This document shows, in pieces, positions 15,317 to 22,954 of a DNA stretch of 64,000 nucleotides. This DNA is from Bacteroidales bacterium (lineage in GTDB: Bacteria; Bacteroidota; Bacteroidia; Bacteroidales; F082), in assembly GCA_019454985.1 (NCBI GenBank), contig JACFNF010000008.1, positions 62,001 to 126,000 on the forward strand, written 5' to 3'. A model generated the notes under the pieces. The model had not been told where the DNA came from and did no database searches. It saw only the letters and a program-made list of their open reading frames with translations. Numbering within the stretch: position 1 is the stretch's first letter; every line of letters starts with the position of its first letter. Made by a program: the position numbers and the translations under genes.

Positions 15317-18300
15317 CTATTTGATGTCCACTTCGATCCATTTGCTGCGGTCGGGCGGAGTGGGAGCTTTTACCTTTTTTACCGGTTTTTTTTCGAGTTC
15401 GTCGAGCAATACTTCCACGGCTTTTTCCACACATGGGTCTTGTCCCTTTGCCAGTTGTTCGGGGCGATCCACCACTTCGATGTCGGGATAAACGCCAACT
15501 CCTTCGATGATCCATTGGCTGTCTTCGTTGTAAATGCCAAAACGGGGTACGGAAATATAGCCGCCATCAACCAATCGGGCATTACCCGAGATGCCAACGA
15601 GTCCGCCCCAGGTGCGGGTTCCAATGAGCTTACCCAGCCCGAGCTTCTTGAAGAAATAGGGGAAGGCGTCGCCGCCCGACGAGGAATAACCGTTGATAAG
15701 CATCACTTTTGGGCCGTCGTGTGCTACGCCCGGCGCCTTGGCGGGCAGGGTCATGCCGTTGCGGTGCCAATAGGTGAGGGTGCGCCGGTCTAAAAGATTG
15801 GCCATATTTTCGGGGATAAATCCGCCGCCGTTGTAGCGGTCGTCAATGATGAGTGCGTCTTTGTCGTGATAGGAATACATCCCTCTGAACAGCTCCCTGT
15901 TGCCTTCAACGGCGGTATTGGGTACATGGATGTAACCGATGCGTCCGTTCGAGAGTTTGTCAACCATAGCCCGGCGTTCAAGCACCCAGTTGTAGTATTT
16001 CAATTCAAGTTCGCTCTTGATGGTGGTGACGGTAAAGTCGTGGGCATTGCTGCCGTCCGGTTTGTTGCCGACAGTAATGGTCACTTCTTTTTCGGCAAGG
16101 TTTTCGAGCAGACTGTACGGGTTATCTTTTGCCGTCAACTCTTTGCCATTGATTCGCAGCAGATAATCTCCTTCCTTCACATTCACTCCGGCTTCGGTGA
16201 GGGGCGAGCGGCGTTCGGGGTTCCAGTTTTCACCTTTGTAAATCTTCATGATGCGGTAACGACCGACTGAACCATCGAGTTCGAGCTCGGCGCCCAAAAG
16301 TCCGCCGTCAACACGTTTCACGCGCGGGATATCGCCCCAGTCCACATAAGCATGTCCGGCATTGACTTCCGACACGATTTCGTTGAGCACATAATCCAGA
16401 TCGAAGCGGCTTCCTACCGATGGCAACAGGGCGCTGTAACAGTCTTTCACACCTTTCCAATCAACGCCGTGCATATTGTCCACATAGAAAAAGTCGCGGA
16501 AAATGCGCCATCCGTCGGTATAAATCTGCATCCACTCGGTGCGGGGATCAATTTTCATTTCAAGTCCATCGAGTTTCAGTTTGCCACTGCCTGCTTTCTG
16601 GCCCGGAGCCACCTTCACAATGCCATAGTCGCCTCCTGAACGATAAAGTATGGTCTTTCCGTCAGCCGATGGTAGCGCCATGAATGCACGGTCAATGATT
16701 TCTTCGGTTTTTTCTTCCGACAGATTGTAGCGCATGATTTTTCCCTCCGAGGCATAGAGCAAGCCTCCATCCACCGGTCCAAGAATCCTGTAATTTCCCG
16801 ATGCAACCGGTAAAGCCTCGATGCGTTCGTTAATTCCTTCAAAATCAATGCTTACCTTAATCTTTTCAGCGGGTTTACCTTCTTCGCTTTTTTTGTCTTT
16901 CCCTTCTTTTTTGGATGTATCGGCTTTTTCTTCTTTCACCGTTTCAACATCATATTTAGGATTTTTCAGCCGTGTTCCGTCGTTGCGTAAGGCCACGGCA
17001 TAGATGCGCGATGCATTGTTGTAAAGGTATGTGAACTCAAAGCTTGAAAAAGCCAGATTGAAATCACGGTTTGAGACAAAGAAGATAAACTTGCCGTCTT
17101 TGCTGAATACCGGGCTGTCGTCTTCAAATTGTTCATCAGTAAGCTGAGTAACTTTGGCCGATGGAATATGATACACCCACACGGCAGATTGGCCGTTGGA
17201 AGTTTCTTTGGAATAGGTGATCCATTCGCTGTCGGGCGAGAAGGCGTAGGAACGGATTTCGTTCATCACGGCGTGATCTACCACCGTTTGTTTGCCTGAA
17301 GCCACATCCACAAGCCAAAGGTTCATGGTGCGGTCGCTATAGACAATATATCGGCTATCGGGCGACCATTCGGCTTCATATTTCCAGGCCGTAGAGTTGA
17401 AAGTCAGTTGTTTGGGTTGGGCACCTTTTTTGTTTTCGAGCAAATAAAGCTCATATTCGCCGGTTTGATCGGAATAATAGGCAATGTATTTGCCATTGGG
17501 CGACCACACAGGGTAAATTTCGCGTATGCCGGGTGTATTGGTCAGGTTTTCGGTAACACCATTTTCGGCCGGTACGGAGAAGATATCACCGCGGGCGTCG
17601 AACAAGGCTCTTTTTCCTGTCGGGCTGATACTGAAACTATGGATGTCGTTATCTACCTTTTTGAAATATGGTTTCAAATTGGGGTTGTCGAAATTGAGTG
17701 ACACTTTCAGCTTTTCGCTTTTTCCGGTTTCCACATTCAGCACATAAAGGAATCCGCCGTTTTCATAGACAATTAGTCCGTTTCTTCCCGAAGGCCACAT
17801 TACGTCAAAATCTTTGTGAAACGTGAGTTGGGTGGTTTGTTTAGTCAGTGGGTCAATGCGGTAGATGTTGAGCCGCAGGTCGCGGTCGCTGGTAAAATAA
17901 ATGTTGTTGCCAAACCAGATGGGCCACTGGTCGCTTCCGGCAAAATGGGTAAGTTGTTCTGACGAGCTGTTTTTCAGGTCGTAGATCCACAATTCGGTGG
18001 CACGTCCGCCTTTGTAGCGTTTCCAGGTACGAAACTCACGGTCAACCGGAGTGAAAGCAATTTTGGTGGCGTCGGGCGAAAGGCAGGCAAAGCCGCCATT
18101 GACGATTTCAAGCTCTTTTTCGAAGCCGCCATCAATACTCACAAGATAATAGTTGCCATTGCGATCGCCAAAGGCGGTGCGATTGGCACGGATTAAAATC
18201 TGTTTGCTGTCGGGCGTCCAGTCAAGCACCACATTGTCGTATCCACCACGCGGGGGCATTACTCCGACCGAATTATAAAAAGTGAGTTGGCGGGCTTCGC

Positions 18301-18598
18301 CACCATTGGCCGGCATCACCCACACCTGGCGGCTACCCGAATATTCGGCCGAAAAGGCAATCCATTGGCCATCGGGCGATATTTTGGGGAACAACTCAAG
18401 CCCTTCGTGCGAGGTAAGTCGGCGTGCCTCACCTCCAGATGACGAAACAGTCCATAAATCACCTGCATAAACAAAGACCACACGGTTTCCGTTAATGTCG
18501 GGATAACGAAGCAAACGGACATCGTCCATCGCCATCAGGGGCGTCAGATAAAACAGCCCTGCAAGGGCGAGGGCCATGCGAAAGATAGTTTTTCTCAT
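15317..18598 (-). CDS. Tricorn-like protease (S41 family) with beta-propeller and PDZ domains
   Basis: 1093 residues with a signal peptide (to about 23). N-terminal half: PD40/WD40-like propeller blades (ISPDGQWIAFSAEYSG, WSPNGKYIAYYSDQTG, WSPDSRYIVYSDR, FSPDSEWITYSKE). Middle: a tricorn-type C1 segment with the histidine in VNAGHAYVDWGD and a PDZ domain (VKEGDYLLRINGKEL). C-terminal S41 core: DKDALIIDDRYNGGGF, the serine stretch GYSSSGGDAFPY (S972-S974) and glutamate E1032 in WIIEGVGVYPD, matching the Ser/His/Glu arrangement of Thermoplasma tricorn. A secreted or periplasmic peptidase that takes up peptide fragments. A lysine- and glutamate-rich insert lies near residue 565. Single gene with terminator. 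Confidence 0.9.
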   Translation of the reverse strand: MRKTIFRMALALAGLFYLTPLMAMDDVRLLRYPDINGNRVVFVYAGDLWTVSSSGGEARRLTSHEGLELFPKISPDGQWIAFSAEYSGSRQVWVMPANGGEARQLTFYNSVGVMPPRGGYDNVVLDWTPDSKQILIRANRTAFGDRNGNYYLVSIDGGFEKELEIVNGGFACLSPDATKIAFTPVDREFRTWKRYKGGRATELWIYDLKNSSSEQLTHFAGSDQWPIWFGNNIYFTSDRDLRLNIYRIDPLTKQTTQLTFHKDFDVMWPSGRNGLIVYENGGFLYVLNVETGKSEKLKVSLNFDNPNLKPYFKKVDNDIHSFSISPTGKRALFDARGDIFSVPAENGVTENLTNTPGIREIYPVWSPNGKYIAYYSDQTGEYELYLLENKKGAQPKQLTFNSTAWKYEAEWSPDSRYIVYSDRTMNLWLVDVASGKQTVVDHAVMNEIRSYAFSPDSEWITYSKETSNGQSAVWVYHIPSAKVTQLTDEQFEDDSPVFSKDGKFIFFVSNRDFNLAFSSFEFTYLYNNASRIYAVALRNDGTRLKNPKYDVETVKEEKADTSKKEGKDKKSEEGKPAEKIKVSIDFEGINERIEALPVASGNYRILGPVDGGLLYASEGKIMRYNLSEEKTEEIIDRAFMALPSADGKTILYRSGGDYGIVKVAPGQKAGSGKLKLDGLEMKIDPRTEWMQIYTDGWRIFRDFFYVDNMHGVDWKGVKDCYSALLPSVGSRFDLDYVLNEIVSEVNAGHAYVDWGDIPRVKRVDGGLLGAELELDGSVGRYRIMKIYKGENWNPERRSPLTEAGVNVKEGDYLLRINGKELTAKDNPYSLLENLAEKEVTITVGNKPDGSNAHDFTVTTIKSELELKYYNWVLERRAMVDKLSNGRIGYIHVPNTAVEGNRELFRGMYSYHDKDALIIDDRYNGGGFIPENMANLLDRRTLTYWHRNGMTLPAKAPGVAHDGPKVMLINGYSSSGGDAFPYFFKKLGLGKLIGTRTWGGLVGISGNARLVDGGYISVPRFGIYNEDSQWIIEGVGVYPDIEVVDRPEQLAKGQDPCVEKAVEVLLDELEKKPVKKVKAPTPPDRSKWIEVDIK

Positions 18599-18768
18599 AA
18601 GAGATTGTTTAAGGTTTTAATGCGCTAAAGTTACGCCAATGCCTGAATATGACAAAGTTTTTTCAGAATAAGGCGTTGCCAGCCAAGTTAAAACAAAAAT
18701 CAAAAACCTTGCCCGGTATGTTGCAACCCTCGTTCACACCTACGTTTGCTTTGTTCGCACTGAAAATA

Positions 18769-18802
18769 CAAAAGGCGGCATTTTTCTAGAAGCCGCCTTT
18801 TG
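18769..18802 (-). terminator. Terminator of the sulfur operon
   Basis: Minus-strand stem CAAAAGGCGGC / GCCGCCTTTTG with a 12-base loop and a T-rich tail, 23 bases past the last stop (18826). Confidence 0.82.
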
Positions 18803-18825
18803 GTGTTTGTTGAAAGGATGCACTT

Positions 18826-19413
18826 TTACGAGCAGCCTCCTTTTGCCTTGATGGTCACTGTTTCAGGCTGTGCAGCAGGTTGTGCCTTAGTATTATTGGT
18901 CTTGAAAAAACGGGAATAGTCGTAAACCGCCTTCTCGCCTTTGCGGAAAGCAGCTTTCGGTTCGATCCCATTTGTTAAAACTGTCTGGTTGGTTCTCAGG
19001 TCGTTGGCCACAGCACGCAAATTTTCAAAACCTTTAGCCGTGAGAAGCTCCAGCGCCATCAGTGCCTGCGATTCGTTTTCACCAAAAATGAATACCATAC
19101 CTTCCGTAGGAATAGATTTCAGATTCTTTTTATCCAACAATTTCGCAAAAGGCATCACGATTTTTTTGGCTGACGGAAAGGCCGAAGCCTCGGGCTTATC
19201 GCTGAGAATGAGTGCGGTATAGCTATCGGGTGCAACTGTTGTCAATTCGCCGGGGAGAACCAGTGTTTGTGATTCGGTGATCCGTGTGAGCACTTTTTGG
19301 TTGGGGAGAGCATAGGACGGCGCTAACCACCATTGGCCCAAAATGACGATGACGATGGTGGCCACAAAAAGAATGGCCGCGTTGTTGAGCATTTTATCGT
19401 TAATACTTTCCAT
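18826..19413 (-). CDS. Membrane-anchored rhodanese-like protein with C-terminal KGGC tail
   Basis: 195 residues from ATG 19413; an upstream in-frame start lies inside the previous gene and is rejected. One N-terminal membrane segment (AAILFVATIVIVILGQWWL) suggests an inner-membrane anchor with the rest in the periplasm. Residues 60-140 look like a diverged rhodanese fold (SYTALILSDKPEAS, MVFIFGENESQALMALELL, GFENLRAV), but the active-site cysteine position is FGENES, without Cys. A flexible Ala/Gln/Pro linker leads to VTIKAKGGCS. C194 is the only cysteine in the protein. It is the last gene of the six-gene operon, 19 bases after the YeeE-rhodanese gene. Fold assignment is tentative; the tail is certain. 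Confidence 0.7.
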   Translation of the reverse strand: MESINDKMLNNAAILFVATIVIVILGQWWLAPSYALPNQKVLTRITESQTLVLPGELTTVAPDSYTALILSDKPEASAFPSAKKIVMPFAKLLDKKNLKSIPTEGMVFIFGENESQALMALELLTAKGFENLRAVANDLRTNQTVLTNGIEPKAAFRKGEKAVYDYSRFFKTNNTKAQPAAQPETVTIKAKGGCS

Positions 19414-19432
19414 AATTCTGAGTTTTAATGGG

Positions 19433-20662
19433 TTAGCATCCGCCTTTTCCGGCTTTAGGCGGGATAATATCAACAATTGTGGTGACGGGAATGCCTTTGC
19501 TGACGGTTTTTTCAGCGGCTTCACCGGTTTTAAATGCTTTTGCCGCACGCTCACGGAAACGGGTTTCGAAGGCTACAGATGCCATTTCATTGTCCGTCAC
19601 TGGCTTTTCATCAAACAACTGGCCATAAAATCCGTTCAATCCGTCTTTCAGCACGTGGATGTTACGGAAGCCTGCCCGTCGCAGCAGCATCCAGGCTTGA
19701 TCGGCATCGGAAGACGAATAGCTGTAAAGCACCACTTTCTTGTCGGATTTTTGAATCAGTCGTTCGGCACGGGTGCCGAGTATTTCTTTCAGCGGAACAT
19801 TGACAGCGCCCGGCAGACTGAAACGGCTAAAGTCGTCGGCTCCGCGCACATCCACCAGCAGCAGATCATTTTCGCCTTCGTGAAGCATTTTGTAGGCCAC
19901 CTCGTCAAAACCAACGTAATATTTTCCTGAGGCAGCCTCATCGAGCAAGGTCGTGGCCGGTGTTTCGTACCATTTGGAACGCGGCTGACCGGGTAATACC
20001 AAGTTGAGTGTGATCAATGCAATCAGCAGAAAAAACGGCAGATTGTACGAAGGGTGAAACAAGCCTTTATAGGGTGGTGTGATGCCATTGACCTTGTCTT
20101 CGATTTTTTTGGTAACCACAAACGAAGTGAGTGCGATCAGGCCAAAGATAAACATGAACAAATCGCGATTCATGCCCAATGAATCGTAAACAACGATATC
20201 GCCTAAGTCATCGGCCGTATAGAGTGGTTTGAAGGTTTCGTAAAAAGTACCAAAGAAGAAAATCCCGGCCAGAATTCCAACTAAATAAAACATGGCGTCA
20301 ATTTTTCCGATAACGGCGCCTGCCACACTGGTTCCGGGACAGTAGCCGCCCAAAATAAATCCAAAACCCATGATGACGCCACCCACAATGGCCGATTTGA
20401 GGAAAGTGGGGTTGATATACATCAGATCGTATTCTACCCAACCCATATAATCAAAGAGCAGCAGCCCGACGGCAGCGGTAACGGCAGCGGTGAAAAACAC
20501 GCGCAGCACCACAAAATCGTAGCCATAAAACACCCCTGCCAGCTTAGTTGAGTTGGAAAAGCCTGCCTGTTCGAGCACATAGCCAAAGCCCAAACCAATC
20601 ACAAAAGCAAAGAAAAGGCTCAGTTCGGGGTTGATAAGTCCTTGAGGAATAAATGGTCCCAT
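19433..20662 (-). CDS. YeeE/YedE sulfur-transport membrane protein fused to a rhodanese-like domain, KGGC tail
   Basis: 409 residues. Residues 10-225 hold about six membrane helices with the YeeE/YedE (DUF395, thiosulfate transporter TsuA-like) motif GGYCPGTSVAG; C108 is the conserved pore cysteine. The positive charges in TKKIEDK (185-190) suggest that the part after the last helix is periplasmic. Residues 245-350 are a rhodanese domain (LLLVDVRGADDFSRFSLPGA, GFRNIHVLKDGLNGF), but the catalytic Cys is replaced: VVLYSYSSS, with S314 at the site. The C-terminus is PPKAGKGGC; C409 and C108 are the only cysteines. It lies 13 bases after the other YeeE half. Transport of thiosulfate or persulfide is inferred from the family. 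Confidence 0.82.
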   Translation of the reverse strand: MGPFIPQGLINPELSLFFAFVIGLGFGYVLEQAGFSNSTKLAGVFYGYDFVVLRVFFTAAVTAAVGLLLFDYMGWVEYDLMYINPTFLKSAIVGGVIMGFGFILGGYCPGTSVAGAVIGKIDAMFYLVGILAGIFFFGTFYETFKPLYTADDLGDIVVYDSLGMNRDLFMFIFGLIALTSFVVTKKIEDKVNGITPPYKGLFHPSYNLPFFLLIALITLNLVLPGQPRSKWYETPATTLLDEAASGKYYVGFDEVAYKMLHEGENDLLLVDVRGADDFSRFSLPGAVNVPLKEILGTRAERLIQKSDKKVVLYSYSSSDADQAWMLLRRAGFRNIHVLKDGLNGFYGQLFDEKPVTDNEMASVAFETRFRERAAKAFKTGEAAEKTVSKGIPVTTIVDIIPPKAGKGGC

Positions 20663-20675
20663 TGTCGTAGTGGTA

Positions 20676-21200
20676 TTAATTTATCCAAAGTTTCCTGAAA
20701 AAATAAGCGATGGCATAGCCTGTTCCGAAGATGGCCATCGTGGTGATGAATCCGGCACTCGAGAGCATGGCCATACCGCTCAGGGCGGCGCCGCTTGTGC
20801 AACCACGGCCAAACTGTGAGCCTAAGCCAAAAAGAAAGCCTCCGGCTACGGCAAACGCCAGACGTGCGGCATTGCTGATGCGGGGTCCTTTGTCAATTTT
20901 AAATCCAACGCGCCCCGACATGAAACCGGAAAAAAACGCACCGGCAATGGCACCTAAGGTGAGATAAACCAACCAGTTACGCATCGGACGGTCGTCGCCC
21001 GTTTCAAAATAAGACGCGTAGAAATGGTTGTTTTTAGCATATTCGGGCGAGATGCTGCCCACAGTTTCAATGACCACGCTTTTGGCAGCACCACTGGCTC
21101 CAAGTCCACGTCCGGTGATGACAAAGGAGGCCAGCAAAACCAATCCCAGCAGAAAACCAGCCAGGTATGGGTTCATATAAGCTTTGGGTTTCTGTTCCAT
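20676..21200 (-). CDS. YeeE/YedE family membrane protein (small half)
   Basis: 174 residues with four likely membrane helices and the second YeeE/YedE signature QFGRGCTSGAALSG; C134 is its only cysteine. In long YeeE proteins the GRGCTSG and GGxCPG motifs are in one chain; here they are on this protein and on the next gene, so the two probably form one transporter. A soluble loop (about residues 38-75) follows the first helix. No KGGC tail (ends RKLWIN). It lies 12 bases after the rhodanese lipoprotein gene and 13 before the fused partner. Confidence 0.85.
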   Translation of the reverse strand: MEQKPKAYMNPYLAGFLLGLVLLASFVITGRGLGASGAAKSVVIETVGSISPEYAKNNHFYASYFETGDDRPMRNWLVYLTLGAIAGAFFSGFMSGRVGFKIDKGPRISNAARLAFAVAGGFLFGLGSQFGRGCTSGAALSGMAMLSSAGFITTMAIFGTGYAIAYFFRKLWIN

Positions 21201-21212
21201 ATCCCTGATGTT

Positions 21213-22295
21213 TTAGCAGCCGCCTTTGGCAGCTTTGGTTATTTTTATTTCACCGGAGGCTTTCGCAGCCTGTCCGGCAGTTAATGAAAAGTCGTTCGTT
21301 TGTCCTAAGCTCCATAGCTGTGGAGCAACAGATTTTAGCTTTAGCAGGCTTTGATTCATAAAGCTGCTTGCACCATAATAAACGGAATAGGCATCGTAGC
21401 CCAGCATTCTAAGCCAGGCCACGGCAGCAGCGGCGCTATGGCCGGTGAGCGAGTACAATACGATGGGCTTGTCGACAGGAAGTGTCGGTGGGGCATTGAA
21501 AAATTCTTCAAATGAGTAGTGTATTGCACCGGGTAAATGTCCGGCCTGGTAGGCTTCCTCGTTGCCCAAACTGATGAGAAGATAGTTTTCAGACGATTTT
21601 AGAATTTCTCTGAAATCAAGCAGAAATGCCGGAGTTTCTTTGGCAAAGAGATGTTCGGTCTGCAGTCGTGCAACCGACAGGGCGTTGTGGCCTCCCGTGG
21701 ACAGTTGCGGTTGATGGCCGGTCAGTGGGTTTTTTGGATGCGAAACAAGGTCTAACACATTGCTCAATGTGTCGCCAACGGCCAGATCCCAACCGGTTTC
21801 AGCTAATTTTTTGTTCCAGGCGCTCATCCCAAATCTCAGGGCATACACATTGTCATAACCTGTCAGACGCATCAGGGCGGCAGCATATGCGGCATTCTGG
21901 CCACGGGCATCCACCAGCACGATACGCTTGAATGATGGAGGGTCAATCACAGATTCAAAATAATGAAGCAACTCGCCGACACTCAAATTCACCGAAGCGC
22001 CAATATGTCCGGCAGCAAAAAGTTCGGCATTGCGCAGGTCAATCACGATGATATTGGTGTCGGCCATTTTATTGAGCTCAGCGGCCGACATCAGAAAGCC
22101 GGAATTTTTCAAAACAGGCATGACGCCGTTGGCCGTAAAGTAATCGGTCAAAGCTTTTGATTCGTCAGTCATGGCCGAAGGCACGCCGGCTTGTGGCTTT
22201 TTGTGACCGCACGACATCAGGATAGCGGCCGGAAGCACAACCAACAGGAACCGGCTCAAGGCGGTGGCGCTAAAAAGAGTCTTATTTCGTTTCAT
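21213..22295 (-). CDS. Double-rhodanese lipoprotein with C-terminal KGGC tail
   Basis: 360 residues from ATG 22295; two in-frame ATGs lie upstream (22304, 22319), but this one gives a compact lipoprotein signal (hydrophobic RFLLVVLPAAILMSC, lipid cysteine C29). Two rhodanese domains follow: residues 66-165 (IIVIDLRNAELFAAGHIGAS) and 222-310 (YLLISLGNEEAYQAGHLPGA). Neither has the active-site cysteine: the loops read VLVDARGQNA (D129) and VLYSLTGHSA (S282). The C-terminal 25 residues are a loose linker ending IKITKAAKGGC. C29 and C360 are the only cysteines. The start overlaps the cytochrome b stop by 14 bases, suggesting translational coupling. Expected location: periplasmic face of a membrane. 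Confidence 0.82.
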   Translation of the reverse strand: MKRNKTLFSATALSRFLLVVLPAAILMSCGHKKPQAGVPSAMTDESKALTDYFTANGVMPVLKNSGFLMSAAELNKMADTNIIVIDLRNAELFAAGHIGASVNLSVGELLHYFESVIDPPSFKRIVLVDARGQNAAYAAALMRLTGYDNVYALRFGMSAWNKKLAETGWDLAVGDTLSNVLDLVSHPKNPLTGHQPQLSTGGHNALSVARLQTEHLFAKETPAFLLDFREILKSSENYLLISLGNEEAYQAGHLPGAIHYSFEEFFNAPPTLPVDKPIVLYSLTGHSAAAAVAWLRMLGYDAYSVYYGASSFMNQSLLKLKSVAPQLWSLGQTNDFSLTAGQAAKASGEIKITKAAKGGC

Positions 22296-22941
22296 CGGAT
22301 TCATCTTTTTGAGGTTCATCTGTGGCGGGTTCTTCCAACTCCTCCCAGCCGGTAATCATCGCTTTGAGGTTGCTGGTGATGGTATGTCCGGTGGTAATCA
22401 GGTAAAGATGTACCAACACGAAAGCCATCACGGCAAAAGCGCCGGCGGTGTGCAACAAGGCCACGGTTTCGAGGCTGTCAATATTGATGGCTTCAATATT
22501 GCTTCCCTGTGGATAACGATAAAACATATAAAAGAGCCCGGATACTACCATGACAGGAATAACCAGAATTTTAAGTCCCAGATAAACAAGGCGTTGCAAA
22601 GGATTGAGCTTACTAAGCAAGGTTTTTTGGGTGGGATGAGGTGCATTTTTGAAAATACCAAGCAAATAAAACTGGGCTTGTGCTTTTAGGTTTTTTGAGG
22701 TAGGAATGTATTGTTTCCACTCGCCTGTGGTAAAATGCCAGAAAATGGCAAACACAATGAGAATGATAAATCCCCAGGCTGCTTTGTTGTGAAGATTGAC
22801 AGCCGTTTCAAAACCAAAAAGGGAGTATGAGCTGTGAATCTCGAAGCCGGTGAGAGCCAGCACAAAAATCAACAAAGCCTGATTCCAGTGCCAGAATCGC
22901 TCGAACCCTTTATAGACATATACTTTTTTATGATTTTTCAT
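22282..22941 (-). CDS. Cytochrome b561/thiosulfate-reductase-type cytochrome b
   Basis: 219 residues from ATG 22941; an earlier in-frame start lies inside the upstream gene. Four membrane helices and histidines at the places expected for two b hemes: H18 (FWHWN), H51, H69 (FWHFTTGEW), H164 and H178. This is the PF01292-type di-heme subunit that passes electrons between the quinone pool and a periplasmic partner (PhsC, FdnI, HyaC). The partner here is most likely the octaheme cytochrome encoded 13 bases upstream. The C-terminal tail is acidic (EELEEPATDEPQKDESDE) and faces the cytoplasm. Confidence 0.85.
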   Translation of the reverse strand: MKNHKKVYVYKGFERFWHWNQALLIFVLALTGFEIHSSYSLFGFETAVNLHNKAAWGFIILIVFAIFWHFTTGEWKQYIPTSKNLKAQAQFYLLGIFKNAPHPTQKTLLSKLNPLQRLVYLGLKILVIPVMVVSGLFYMFYRYPQGSNIEAINIDSLETVALLHTAGAFAVMAFVLVHLYLITTGHTITSNLKAMITGWEELEEPATDEPQKDESDETK

Positions 22942-22954
22942 GGTCGTTACGGGT

